DNA from: an uncultured Flavobacteriales bacterium
GTDB lineage: Bacteria > Bacteroidota > Bacteroidia > Flavobacteriales > Vicingaceae
NCBI GenBank assembly: GCA_913052515.1
Contig: CAJXFJ010000056.1
Span: 1-8,279, forward strand
DNA: 8,279 nucleotides
Direction of reading: 5' to 3'
Position numbers and translations under genes: made by a program. The first letter of the stretch is position 1, and each line of letters opens with the position of its first letter. Below are positions 1-7,318 of the stretch, one piece after another. The notes under the pieces are model-generated. The model had not been told where the DNA came from and made no database searches. It was given only the letters and a program-made list of their open reading frames with translations.

Positions 1-24
1 TATGAGGCAATCATCAATTTTTGA

Positions 25-438
25 CTATCGCATTCTTTCCATGTAAGATTGAAGAATTAAAGTCGCACTTACCTTATCAACCAAACCTTTTTCCCTACGC
101 TTCATTTTTTTTGCTCCTGCAGAAATCAAACTTTCTACAGCCATTTTTGAAGTAAATCGCTCGTCTTCTCTTTCTATTTTAAGATTTGGAAATCTTTTTT
201 TTACAAAATTGATAAAAGGAACGATACTCTTTTCTACTTCAGAAAGCTCATCATTCAACCTTCTTGGTTCGCCAATTATTAGGCAATCCACCTTTTCCTT
301 TGTTAAATAATCCACAATAAAAGTTTGCAAATTTGGGGTGTCAACAGTAGTTAATCCCGAAGCAATAATTTGCAAAGAATCCGTTTCAGCAATTCCGCAT
401 CGCTTCTTACCGTAATCTATCGCCAATAACTTTCCCAT
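25..438 (-). CDS. ruvX: RuvX/YqgF family putative Holliday junction resolvase
   Basis: A 137-residue protein of the RNase H-fold YqgF/RuvX family, close to the usual family length. The family is linked to Holliday junction resolution and, in some bacteria, to pre-16S rRNA 5' maturation; the sequence does not say which applies here. Visible motifs: LAIDYGKKRCGIAETD near the N-terminus with the expected catalytic Asp8, GEPRR at 56-60, DERFTS at 92-97, and a C-terminal VDKVSATLILQSYM with the third acidic residue at Asp121. I chose the ATG at 438-436. The in-frame TTG at 447-445 would add three residues but lies inside a perfect -7 promoter box, so it is unlikely to be used. The gene is divergent from ribBA. 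No Shine-Dalgarno sequence is visible. Family assignment is firm; the exact biochemical role is inferred from the family. Confidence 0.95.
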   Translation of the reverse strand: MGKLLAIDYGKKRCGIAETDSLQIIASGLTTVDTPNLQTFIVDYLTKEKVDCLIIGEPRRLNDELSEVEKSIVPFINFVKKRFPNLKIEREDERFTSKMAVESLISAGAKKMKRREKGLVDKVSATLILQSYMERMR

Positions 439-444
439 AGACTG

Positions 445-475
445 CAAACTTAGTGCTCAAAAATGGTATTTCAAA
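445..475 (-). promoter_or_regulatory. Bacteroidota-type promoter for ruvX
   Basis: On the minus strand, TTTG (475-472) is followed after 19 nt by TAAGTTTG (452-445). This matches the published Bacteroidota sigma-factor consensus TTTG-N19-21-TAnnTTTG exactly. Transcription would be expected to start a few bases past 445, at about 441-437, which is at or next to the ATG at 438. The predicted mRNA therefore has essentially no 5' leader. The start point is inferred from consensus spacing. Confidence 0.65.
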
Positions 476-512
476 CCAGAACAAAAAAGCGGTTAAGGGG
501 TCTTATTTTGGG

Positions 513-520
513 TACTTTTG
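513..520 (+). promoter_or_regulatory. Putative -7 box for ribBA
   Basis: TACTTTTG matches the Bacteroidota -7 consensus TAnnTTTG and lies 17 bp before the ribBA ATG. No TTTG is found at the expected 19-21 nt upstream (the region reads roughly GCGGTTAAG), so the -33 half is poor. Expected 5' leader: about 10-14 nt. The whole divergent spacer is 99 bp, which is too short for an FMN riboswitch plus promoter, and none is seen. Confidence 0.45.
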
Positions 521-537
521 CCATGAAAATTTAAGCT

Positions 538-1746
538 ATGAGTTTAGACAGAATTGAAGATGCTATTGAAGCCATAAAAGCTGGTGAAATCATTATTGTT
601 GTAGATGATGAAGATCGTGAAAATGAAGGTGACTTTGTAGTTGCGGCCGAAAAGGTTAATACTCAGGTTATCAACTTTATGGCGACACACGGTAGGGGAT
701 TAATTTGTGCTCCACTTATTGAAGAGCGTTGCGATGAATTAGGTCTGAACTTAATGGTTGAACAAAATACGGCCACTTTTGAAACGCCTTTTACAGTTTC
801 TATTGATTTAATTGGACATGGGACAACTACAGGTATTTCCGCTTCTGACCGAGCAAAAACAGTTTTAGCTTTAGTCAATCCCGAAACGAAAGCGGAAGAA
901 TTGGGAAAGCCAGGCCATATTTTTCCTTTAAGGGCTAAAGCAGGCGGAGTTTTAAGAAGAGCAGGACATACTGAAGCAGCTATAGATTTCGCAAGGTTGG
1001 CAGGACTTCAGCCTGCAGGTTGTATTGTTGAAATTATGAATGAAGATGGCACGATGGCCCGACTGCCTGAATTAAAAGAAATTGCTAAAAAGTTTGACTT
1101 GAAATTGGTTAGTATCAAAGATTTGATTGCTTACCGCATGAAGCATGAAAGCTTGATTGAAAAGCAAGTTGAAGTTCAGTTACCTACGGAACATGGTGAT
1201 TTTAAACTTATTGACTTTACACAAACCACTACAGGGCAAGAGCATTTAGCTTTGGTTAAAGGAGAGTGGGAAGAAGGTGAGCCTGTTCTTGTTCGAGTTC
1301 ACAGCTCATGTATAACCGGTGATATTTTTGGTTCTTGCCGATGTGACTGCGGTCCTCAGCTTCAAGCGGCCATGGAGGCCATTGAAAAAGAAGGTAAAGG
1401 GGTGATTGTTTATATGAATCAAGAAGGCAGAGGAATTGGCTTATTGAATAAACTAAAAGCCTATAAATTGCAAGAAGAAGGTTTAGATACGGTTGAAGCA
1501 AATCTAAAGCTTGGTTTCAATATGGATGACCGTGACTATGGCATCGGTGCGCAAATTTTGAGTTATTTAGGTGTTAGTAAAATGAAACTCATGACAAACA
1601 ATCCTAAAAAACGAACCGGACTTGTTGGCTATGGTTTAGAAATTGTAGAGAATGTTGCTTTGGAAATAAAGTCAAACAAACACAATGAATTGTACCTGAA
1701 AACGAAGAAAGATAAAATGGGACATTCATTAAAATTAGATTCTTAA
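538..1746 (+). CDS. ribBA: Bifunctional 3,4-dihydroxy-2-butanone-4-phosphate synthase / GTP cyclohydrolase II
   Basis: Cytoplasmic enzyme feeding both branches of riboflavin synthesis. The N-terminal half (about 1-200) converts ribulose 5-phosphate to 3,4-dihydroxy-2-butanone 4-phosphate. The C-terminal half (about 210-402) opens GTP to the pyrimidine precursor. DHBP synthase motifs: [11 protein letters not shown] at 23-33 (metal-binding acidic loop), HGRGLICAP at 51-59, [12 protein letters not shown] at 97-108, and [12 protein letters not shown] at 136-147. Cyclohydrolase II motifs: Zn ligands C258, C269 and C271 in the [18 protein letters not shown] segment, QEGRGIGL at 295-302, DTVEAN at 317-322, [10 protein letters not shown] at 330-339 and TNNPKKR at 353-359. 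C267 is an extra cysteine outside the ligand set. Both halves look catalytically intact and 402 residues is normal for RibBA. The EEP gene starts 29 nt after the stop with no terminator visible between them, so the two are probably co-transcribed. Confidence 0.97.
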   Translation: MSLDRIEDAIEAIKAGEIIIVVDDEDRENEGDFVVAAEKVNTQVINFMATHGRGLICAPLIEERCDELGLNLMVEQNTATFETPFTVSIDLIGHGTTTGISASDRAKTVLALVNPETKAEELGKPGHIFPLRAKAGGVLRRAGHTEAAIDFARLAGLQPAGCIVEIMNEDGTMARLPELKEIAKKFDLKLVSIKDLIAYRMKHESLIEKQVEVQLPTEHGDFKLIDFTQTTTGQEHLALVKGEWEEGEPVLVRVHSSCITGDIFGSCRCDCGPQLQAAMEAIEKEGKGVIVYMNQEGRGIGLLNKLKAYKLQEEGLDTVEANLKLGFNMDDRDYGIGAQILSYLGVSKMKLMTNNPKKRTGLVGYGLEIVENVALEIKSNKHNELYLKTKKDKMGHSLKLDS

Positions 1747-1775
1747 GGTATAAATATTTGTAATTTGGAAGCGTT

Positions 1776-2879
1776 TTGAAAAAGTTCAAAATTGTAAGCC
1801 GAATACTCTTTTTATTAAATGGTTTAACTGCCATTTCATTGCTTTTAGCATACAGTGCTTCCTATGTAAATCCAAGCATTTTTTGGCCCATTTCATTCTT
1901 TGGATTAGCCCTTCCCTATTTCTTAATTTTCAACATACTGTTTTTAGTCTACTGGATTTTTAGAGGTTCAAAAAAGTTGTTTCTCTCGCTAATTATTCTT
2001 GTGTTAGGCTACAAGTCAATTCCTGCATTCTTTCAATTGCGATTGAATACTGAAGTGGTAAAAGAAAGTGATTTAAAAATCATGAGTTTTAATGTCCGTG
2101 TATTTGATTTATACATGTGGACCAAGGATAAAAAAACACGAAATAAAATCTTTGACCTCTTAGTTGAAGAAGATCCTGATGTGATTTGTCTACAAGAATT
2201 CTATCATACAACCAATCACAGCTTGTATGAGTTTAAAACCTTAGACACCTTGGTTCAAATTTTAAGTGCTAAAAACTATCATGCTCAATATGCTAAGATT
2301 TTAAGAAAAACAGACCATTGGGGCATTATTACCTTAAGTAAATACCCAATTGTTGGTAAAGGTGCTGTTGAATTTGCTATAAAAGATGATAACCAATGTT
2401 CCTATACAGACATTGACAAAGACGGACAAATTATACGCATTTATAATGCTCATCTAGCTTCTATAAAATTGGATAAATACGATTACAAAGCCATGCAAGC
2501 GGTTAATAAAAATGATTATTCTGAGGATTTCGACAAAGAATTGATGATGCTCAGTAAAATCAGATATGGTTTTGAAAGAAGATCTCTTCAATCTGATAGT
2601 ATTGCTAAGCATATTCAAAGCTCACCGTATCCATGTATTCTTGCAGGAGACTTTAATGACACACCTGCTTCATATGCCTATCATACCATAAAAGGAAACA
2701 TGAAGGATGCTTTTATTGAAGCAGGCTCAGGACTAGGATTAACCTACATCGGCGATTTTCCTTCCTTTCGAATTGACTACTTATTGCATGATGAGAAATT
2801 TGTAGCCAAGAAATACAAGACACACCCAGAAGAATTGTCCGATCATCACCCAATAAGCACTTATTTAGAAGTCAAATAG
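1776..2879 (+). CDS. Membrane-anchored endonuclease/exonuclease/phosphatase family protein
   Basis: A 367-residue protein with an N-terminal membrane region (hydrophobic stretches at about 10-28, 36-61 and 67-80) and a C-terminal EEP (DNase I-like) metal-dependent phosphoesterase domain from about 99. Active-site motifs are all present: MSFNVR with N106, CLQEF with E141, NAHL with H226, GDFND with D292 and N294, FRIDYL with D334, and SDHHP with D356/H357. The substrate (nucleic acid, phospholipid head group or sugar phosphate) cannot be told from sequence. By the positive-inside rule I cannot fix which side of the membrane carries the catalytic domain. The start is TTG at 1776: the frame is closed by TAA at 1761-1763, and no in-frame ATG occurs until residue 103, inside the catalytic domain. 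The MKKFK-type N-terminus supports this start. It follows ribBA by 29 nt; a functional link to riboflavin is not evident. Confidence 0.88.
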   Translation: MKKFKIVSRILFLLNGLTAISLLLAYSASYVNPSIFWPISFFGLALPYFLIFNILFLVYWIFRGSKKLFLSLIILVLGYKSIPAFFQLRLNTEVVKESDLKIMSFNVRVFDLYMWTKDKKTRNKIFDLLVEEDPDVICLQEFYHTTNHSLYEFKTLDTLVQILSAKNYHAQYAKILRKTDHWGIITLSKYPIVGKGAVEFAIKDDNQCSYTDIDKDGQIIRIYNAHLASIKLDKYDYKAMQAVNKNDYSEDFDKELMMLSKIRYGFERRSLQSDSIAKHIQSSPYPCILAGDFNDTPASYAYHTIKGNMKDAFIEAGSGLGLTYIGDFPSFRIDYLLHDEKFVAKKYKTHPEELSDHHPISTYLEVK

Positions 2880-2920
2880 TGCTATTATAAGCAATAGTAA
2901 CCGTTTATACATTTTAACAA

Positions 2921-2948
2921 TTGTGCTTGTTGAATATGTCTATTTTAG
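2921..2948 (+). promoter_or_regulatory. Weak candidate promoter of the ABC exporter operon
   Basis: The 78-bp spacer before the ATPase gene holds TATTTTAG (2941-2948), one mismatch from TAnnTTTG, with a TTG 17 nt upstream (2921-2923), slightly short of the usual spacing. A second one-mismatch box, TACATTTT, lies at 2908-2915. Transcription from the first box would begin near 2953, which would favour the ATG at 2958 over that at 2949. Neither box is convincing alone. An operon promoter in this spacer is nevertheless likely, given its length compared with the tight spacing downstream. Confidence 0.25.
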
Positions 2949-2957
2949 ATGCTCAGC

Positions 2958-3638
2958 ATGATTAACTTAGACAACATACACAAATCTTATCCTGTAGGAA
3001 AAAGTAGCCTTCACGTATTAAAAGGTATTCAATTAGAAATTAAAGAAGGTGAAATGGTTTCAATTATGGGTTCATCCGGTTCAGGAAAATCAACCTTACT
3101 GAACATTTTAGGAATGCTCGATAATTACGATGAAGGAACTTACACTTTAGATGGGACATTAATCAAAGATTTAAGTGAAACCAAAGCAGCTACCTATCGA
3201 AATAAGTTTCTTGGATTTGTATTTCAATCTTTCAACTTAATTTCTTTTAAAAATGCCTTAGAAAATGTTGCTCTTCCACTCTATTACCAGAAAGTAAAGC
3301 GAAAAGAACGTAATAAACTTGCGCTTGAATATTTGGAGAAAGTTGGACTCAAAGAATGGGCTGAACACATGCCCAATGAATTATCGGGTGGACAAAAGCA
3401 ACGGGTAGCAATTGCAAGAGCGCTTATCACAAAACCAAAAGTTTTATTGGCTGATGAGCCAACAGGTGCCTTAGATTCTAAAACTTCGTATGATGTTATG
3501 GAATTACTTCGTAAAATTAATCGAGAAGGTATCACCGTTATTATTGTTACACACGAAAACGATATTGCTGAGCGAACAGACCGTGTGATTCGATTGAAAG
3601 ATGGCAGAATCATTTCTAAAGAGGAAGTGCATGTTTGA
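2958..3638 (+). CDS. ABC transporter ATP-binding protein, MacB/LolD type
   Basis: A 226-residue cytoplasmic ATPase that should power the two permeases downstream. All nucleotide-binding motifs are intact: Walker [10 protein letters not shown] (38-46), Q-loop Gln90 in FVFQSFNL, signature LSGGQKQR (142-149), Walker B KVLLADEP (161-168) with Glu167, D-loop ALDS (171-174) and H-loop His199 in VTHEND. The SGGQKQR signature and FQSFNL Q-loop are typical of the MacB/LolD/FtsE class (type VII, mechanotransmission ABC systems). I chose the ATG at 2958, giving the usual [11 protein letters not shown] beginning; the in-frame ATG at 2949 would add only MLS and cannot be excluded. The stop overlaps the next gene's start by 8 nt, implying translational coupling. 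Unlike E. coli MacB, the ATPase and permease are separate proteins. Confidence 0.94.
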   Translation: MINLDNIHKSYPVGKSSLHVLKGIQLEIKEGEMVSIMGSSGSGKSTLLNILGMLDNYDEGTYTLDGTLIKDLSETKAATYRNKFLGFVFQSFNLISFKNALENVALPLYYQKVKRKERNKLALEYLEKVGLKEWAEHMPNELSGGQKQRVAIARALITKPKVLLADEPTGALDSKTSYDVMELLRKINREGITVIIVTHENDIAERTDRVIRLKDGRIISKEEVHV

Positions 3639-4866
3639 TCGAGACAAATGGCAAGAAATATTACACACCATAAGCAAAAATAAACTCCGAACATTTTTGA
3701 CAGGCTTTAGTGTGGCTTGGGGAATATTTATGCTCATTATCCTTCTTGGCTCAGGTACTGGTTTAAGAAACGGAGTAAAAGATCAATTTAAAGATACCGC
3801 GAGTAACAGCATTTGGGTATTTAGCAATCAAACACAGCTGCCATATAAAGGCATGAAGCCCGGTCGTTTTATCCGTTTCACAAACCAAGACTATAAAATG
3901 CTAAGTGAAGACATTCCAGGAATTGGTGAATCTAGCGGACGATTCTACATACCGGGTTCTAGCGATGTAAGTTACGATGGCGAAAAGTTTGATTTTGGAG
4001 TACGAACCGTGCATCCGGGGCATCAATATATAGAGAAGACACTGACAATTGAAGGCCGCTTTATCAATGAGCTTGACCTTCAAGAAAAACGCAAAGTGGC
4101 ATCCATAGGCACCTTAGCCAAAAAAGCACTTTTTAAGAATAAAAATCCAATTGGAGAGTACATAAAAGTTAAAGGTGTGCCTTTTAAAGTAATTGGTGTT
4201 TTTGAAGATGAAGGAGGTGAAAACGAGCAAGAAGTCATATATCTTCCCATTTCAACGGCTCAAATGGTATTCAATGGTCAAGATCGTGTTCATCAATTAA
4301 TGTTTACCGTAGGCGATGCCAATATAGCTGAAAGTAAAGAATTTGAAAGAGAAATCAGGAACCGATTGGCAGAAACGCATCATTTTGATCCTAATGATCA
4401 AAGAGCAGTTCGATACTGGAATAATGTAGAAGAGTTCATGAAATTCCAAAACTTGTTTGATGGAATTCAAATTTTCATTTGGGTGATTGGCATTATGACC
4501 ATAATAGCTGGTATTGTTGGTATCAGTAACATCATGCTAATTGTTGTAAAAGAACGCACCAAAGAGATTGGTGTTCGTAAGGCATTAGGTGCTACTCCTT
4601 GGTCAATTATCAGTTTAATCATGATGGAGTCAGTCTTAATTACTACTGTATCCGGTTATATAGGCTTGGTTTTAGGAGTTGGTTTGGTTGAGTTAGTAAG
4701 TGCTAATATGCCACCCGACTCAGAATTCTTCAAAAATCCTGAAGTCAATTTTCAGGTTGCTATTACAGCAACCGTAGTATTGGTTCTTGCAGGTACCTTA
4801 GCAGGTTTAGTTCCTGCTAGAAAAGCAGCTTCCATTAAACCCATTGTTGCACTTAGAGACGAATAA
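3631..4866 (+). CDS. MacB/FtsX-type ABC permease, first of a tandem pair
   Basis: A 411-residue inner-membrane permease with MacB topology: one N-terminal membrane helix (about 22-42), a large periplasmic MacB_PCD-like domain (about 43-275), then three helices (about 280-304, 327-352, 374-396) forming the FtsX domain. The conserved cytoplasmic segment [20 protein letters not shown] follows helix 2, and [20 protein letters not shown] ends the protein. I chose the ATG at 3631 rather than 3601, because [10 protein letters not shown] aligns with MFDADKWNEI at the start of the next permease. It overlaps the ATPase stop by 8 nt, and a purine-rich GAGGAAG lies 3 nt before the ATG, though Shine-Dalgarno use is uncertain in this phylum. 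It probably forms a homodimer, or a heterodimer with its neighbour, using the upstream ATPase. The exported substrate is unknown. Confidence 0.93.
   Translation: MFDRDKWQEILHTISKNKLRTFLTGFSVAWGIFMLIILLGSGTGLRNGVKDQFKDTASNSIWVFSNQTQLPYKGMKPGRFIRFTNQDYKMLSEDIPGIGESSGRFYIPGSSDVSYDGEKFDFGVRTVHPGHQYIEKTLTIEGRFINELDLQEKRKVASIGTLAKKALFKNKNPIGEYIKVKGVPFKVIGVFEDEGGENEQEVIYLPISTAQMVFNGQDRVHQLMFTVGDANIAESKEFEREIRNRLAETHHFDPNDQRAVRYWNNVEEFMKFQNLFDGIQIFIWVIGIMTIIAGIVGISNIMLIVVKERTKEIGVRKALGATPWSIISLIMMESVLITTVSGYIGLVLGVGLVELVSANMPPDSEFFKNPEVNFQVAITATVVLVLAGTLAGLVPARKAASIKPIVALRDE
4796..4828 (+). repeat. Direct repeat copy 1, 3' end of first permease
   Basis: This 33-bp segment recurs at 6054-6086 with 31 of 33 bases identical by my count. 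It encodes the conserved [11 protein letters not shown] stretch at the end of the FtsX domain. The two copies lie in the same reading phase within their respective genes. It is part of the paralogy between the permeases and does not look like a mobile repeat. Confidence 0.8.
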
Positions 4867-4867
4867 G

Positions 4868-6124
4868 ATGTTTGACGCAGACAAATGGAATGAAATATAT
4901 AGCTCGTTAGCCAAAAATAAGTTAAGAACAGCTTTAACCGCATTTGGTGTGTTTTGGGGAATATTTATGCTAATCATTATGCTTGGTGCAGGAAATGGCT
5001 TGCAAAATGGAGTAACTGAAAACTTTAGTGGTGTTGCAACAAATAGCGTTTTTATATGGACACAACGCACAACCATACCTTATTCAGGTTTACCAAAAGG
5101 CCGTTCATTCTATATGAAAAATGAAGATATAGAAGTGCTTAAAAATGACGTTAAAGAATTAGATGTATTGTCTCCTCGAAACCAATTAAGAGGATATAGA
5201 GGTGGGAATAATGTAAGTTACTTAAATCAATCGGGCAACTTTCAAGTTATGGGAGACTATCCTCAAATAATGAAAATTAGCCCCATGGAAATTACTGAAG
5301 GTCGTTTTTTAAACCACCTCGACTTGGAAGAAAAACGAAAAGTAGTGGTAATCGGAACCTATGTAAAAGATGTACTTTTTAAAAATGAAAATCCAATCAA
5401 TAAAAATGTAAAAGTCAATGGAGTTTTCTTTAAAGTTATAGGCGTCTTTAAGAGCAAAAAGGGTGGTAATCAAGGAGAAAGAGATTCCCAAACTTTGTTT
5501 ATACCTTTTACTACATTTCAAAAAGCATTTAATTATGGAAATGTAGTTGGTTGGATTGCTGCCACTGCTAAACCCAATTATTCCGCTTCACAAGTTGAAC
5601 AAAGAATTGTCTCGATTCTAAAGAGAAGACATACCGTTGCACCCAAAGATGAGAGAGCTTTTGGCTCTTGGAATGCAGAAGAGGAATACAATCAAATTAA
5701 TGGCTTATTTAGTGGAATTTCTATGCTTATTTGGGTAGTTGGCATAGGTACTTTATCAGCTGGAATTATTGGAGTAAGTAATATTATGCTCATCATCGTA
5801 AAAGAACGAACGAAAGAAATTGGTGTAAGACGAGCAATTGGAGCCACTCCCCTTTCCATTGTTGGTCAAATTATGACAGAAGCGATAGTTTTAACCTCTA
5901 TTGCCGGCTATTTAGGCCTAACCTTTGGCGTATTGGTAACAGAAGCCATTTCAAATGCCATGGGCCCCATGCAAGGCGATAGTATGTTTACCAATCCAAC
6001 CATTGATTTAAAAGTTGCATTAACAGCACTTTCTATATTAGTAATAGCTGGAGCCTTAGCAGGTTTAATTCCAGCTAGAAAAGCAGTAAAAATAAAACCC
6101 ATAGAAGCATTACGAACCGAATAG
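4868..6124 (+). CDS. MacB/FtsX-type ABC permease, second of a tandem pair
   Basis: A 418-residue paralogue of the preceding gene with the same plan: helix at about 22-42, a periplasmic MacB_PCD-like domain to about 283, and helices at about 284-311, 333-359 and 382-402. Shared landmarks are [26 protein letters not shown] in the periplasmic domain, [25 protein letters not shown] at 304-328, and LAGLIPARKAVKIKPIEALR at the C-terminus. The ATG at 4868 lies 1 nt after the TAA of the first permease, and I chose it over the ATG at 4844 because it aligns with the paralogue's start. The ends are much more alike than the periplasmic middles. For example, this copy has a KSKKGGNQGERDSQ loop where the first has EDEGGENEQ. 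The pair could form a heterodimeric channel served by the single ATPase. Substrate is unknown. Confidence 0.93.
   Translation: MFDADKWNEIYSSLAKNKLRTALTAFGVFWGIFMLIIMLGAGNGLQNGVTENFSGVATNSVFIWTQRTTIPYSGLPKGRSFYMKNEDIEVLKNDVKELDVLSPRNQLRGYRGGNNVSYLNQSGNFQVMGDYPQIMKISPMEITEGRFLNHLDLEEKRKVVVIGTYVKDVLFKNENPINKNVKVNGVFFKVIGVFKSKKGGNQGERDSQTLFIPFTTFQKAFNYGNVVGWIAATAKPNYSASQVEQRIVSILKRRHTVAPKDERAFGSWNAEEEYNQINGLFSGISMLIWVVGIGTLSAGIIGVSNIMLIIVKERTKEIGVRRAIGATPLSIVGQIMTEAIVLTSIAGYLGLTFGVLVTEAISNAMGPMQGDSMFTNPTIDLKVALTALSILVIAGALAGLIPARKAVKIKPIEALRTE
6054..6086 (+). repeat. Direct repeat copy 2, 3' end of second permease
   Basis: Partner of 4796-4828, with two mismatches over 33 bp. The copies are 1258 bp apart. 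Recombination between them would delete most of the second permease and leave an in-frame chimera of the first permease with the tail of the second. Confidence 0.8.
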
Positions 6125-6133
6125 TTTTTTGAT

Positions 6134-7243
6134 ATGAAGAAGTTTTTTAAAATATTTATTGGCATAGCCATTTTAGGAGTATTTGTTTGGACCATCTACT
6201 ACCTCTATAGTAAATCAGAAGAAAAACCTGTAGTATTTCAGACCAAAACAGCAGAAACCACCGATATTATTAAAAAGACAGTAGCAACTGGCTCTGTAGT
6301 TCCAAGAAAAGAGATTGAAATAAAACCACAAGTATCGGGTATTATAGATGAAATTTATGTGGAGGCTGGAACTATGGTTGAAAAAAATGACCGTATTGCA
6401 TTGGTAAAAATCATCCCCAATATGGTAAGTCTAAATAATGCAGAAAACCGTGTTAGACAAGCTAGAATATCTCTAGAAAACGCTAAAATTGATTTGGATA
6501 GAAATCAAACCTTGAAGGATAAGAAAGTAATAGCAGATGCTGAATTACAACCTTTTGAATTGGCCTATAATACAGCTCAAGAAGAATTAAAAGCAGCAGA
6601 AGATAATCTTCAATTAATTAAAAAAGGGGAAACTTCTTCTAATAAAAACAATACCAACCGCTTAATTCGTTCCACCATCTCAGGAATGATCTTAGATGTT
6701 CCTGTTGAAGAGGGAAACTCAGTCATTGAAGCCAACACCATGAACGATGGAACAACCGTAGCTTCAGTCGCTGATATGACCGATTTAGTTTTTGAAGGAA
6801 ATGTAGATGAATCGGAAGTGGGTAAAATCAAAGAAGGTATGGATTTAATTTTACGTATTGGTGCCATTGAAAATGAAACTTTTGATGCAGTTTTAGAATA
6901 CATTTCACCAAAAGGAGTTGAAGAAGAGGGTGCTATACAGTTTGAAATAAAGGCTGCTGTAAAATTAAAAGAAGGTCAATTTATAAGAGCAGGATATAGC
7001 GCCAATGCAGATATAGTTTTAGATAAAAGAGAAGATGTTCTTTCAATTTCAGAAGCATTACTTCAATTTGATGAAAATGATTCTGCTTATGTTGAAGTGA
7101 TGGTCGCTGATCAAGAATTTGAACGTCGCTATGTGAAAACTGGCCTTTCAGATGGAATTAATATTGAAATCTTATCCGGTATTAATGAAGAAGACCAACT
7201 TAAATTGTGGAATCTAGCTGAACCACAAACAAATAGCTATTAG
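6134..7243 (+). CDS. Periplasmic adaptor (membrane fusion) protein, MacA/HlyD type
   Basis: A 369-residue periplasmic adaptor that would link the permease pair to an outer-membrane channel. Order of parts: short cytoplasmic MKKFFK, membrane anchor (about 7-25), a first lipoyl half (about 60-92, IKPQVSGIIDEIYVEAGTMV), an alpha-hairpin coiled coil rich in Glu, Lys, Gln and Asn (about 97-165), a second lipoyl half (about 177-198, ISGMILDVPVEEGNSVI), a beta-barrel region (about 215-298) and a membrane-proximal tail. No lipobox cysteine is seen, so it is held by an uncleaved N-terminal helix, as in MacA. The ATG lies 9 nt after the permease stop, with no Shine-Dalgarno sequence. Being last in the operon is unusual compared with macAB, where the adaptor comes first. 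No TolC-type partner is encoded nearby. Confidence 0.92.
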   Translation: MKKFFKIFIGIAILGVFVWTIYYLYSKSEEKPVVFQTKTAETTDIIKKTVATGSVVPRKEIEIKPQVSGIIDEIYVEAGTMVEKNDRIALVKIIPNMVSLNNAENRVRQARISLENAKIDLDRNQTLKDKKVIADAELQPFELAYNTAQEELKAAEDNLQLIKKGETSSNKNNTNRLIRSTISGMILDVPVEEGNSVIEANTMNDGTTVASVADMTDLVFEGNVDESEVGKIKEGMDLILRIGAIENETFDAVLEYISPKGVEEEGAIQFEIKAAVKLKEGQFIRAGYSANADIVLDKREDVLSISEALLQFDENDSAYVEVMVADQEFERRYVKTGLSDGINIEILSGINEEDQLKLWNLAEPQTNSY

Positions 7244-7269
7244 AATTTGATATAAGAAATTCATTTTTT
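7243..7269 (+). terminator. Weak possible terminator after the exporter operon
   Basis: GAATTT (7243-7248) can pair with AAATTC (7257-7262) around an 8-nt loop, followed one base later by six T residues (7264-7269). The stem is short and has a single G-C pair, so termination would be inefficient. Its position right at the last stop codon of the operon is the main support. Confidence 0.3.
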
Positions 7270-7287
7270 ATCTAAAAGCATTGCGAG

Positions 7288-7295
7288 TAGTTTTG
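7288..7295 (+). promoter_or_regulatory. Putative -7 box for the AhpD-like gene
   Basis: TAGTTTTG matches TAnnTTTG exactly and lies 23 bp before the ATG at 7319. The expected -33 position holds only a T-run (7264-7269) and no TTTG. The leader would be about 15-20 nt and is A-rich (AAAAGAACAAAA just before the ATG), as is common at Bacteroidota start sites. It suggests that the gene starts a new transcription unit, separate from the exporter operon. Confidence 0.45.
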
Positions 7296-7318
7296 CAACT
7301 TAGAATAAAAGAACAAAA

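Noticed and set aside
1..14. Possible start of another minus-strand gene (ATG at 14-12) just after ruvX
   Set aside because: Only four complete codons (M-I-A-S) are visible. They do not match the peptide deformylase start that often follows ruvX in this phylum, so nothing can be supported.
1000..1020. Small hairpin GCAGG/CCTGC inside ribBA
   Set aside because: A five-base stem within a conserved protein motif, expected by chance.
2880..2899. Inverted repeat after the EEP stop (TGCTATT ... AATAGTA) as a terminator
   Set aside because: The stem is short, nearly all A-T with a G-T wobble, and no T-run follows it.
3284..3737. Long antisense open frames opposite the ATPase and permease genes
   Set aside because: They overlap strongly supported genes with all family motifs, have no recognisable domains of their own, and look like codon-usage shadows.
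5957..5974. GC-rich palindromic patch around CATGGGCCCCATG in the second permease
   Set aside because: It is short, fully explained by the coding sequence (AMGPMQ), and has no flanking structure.
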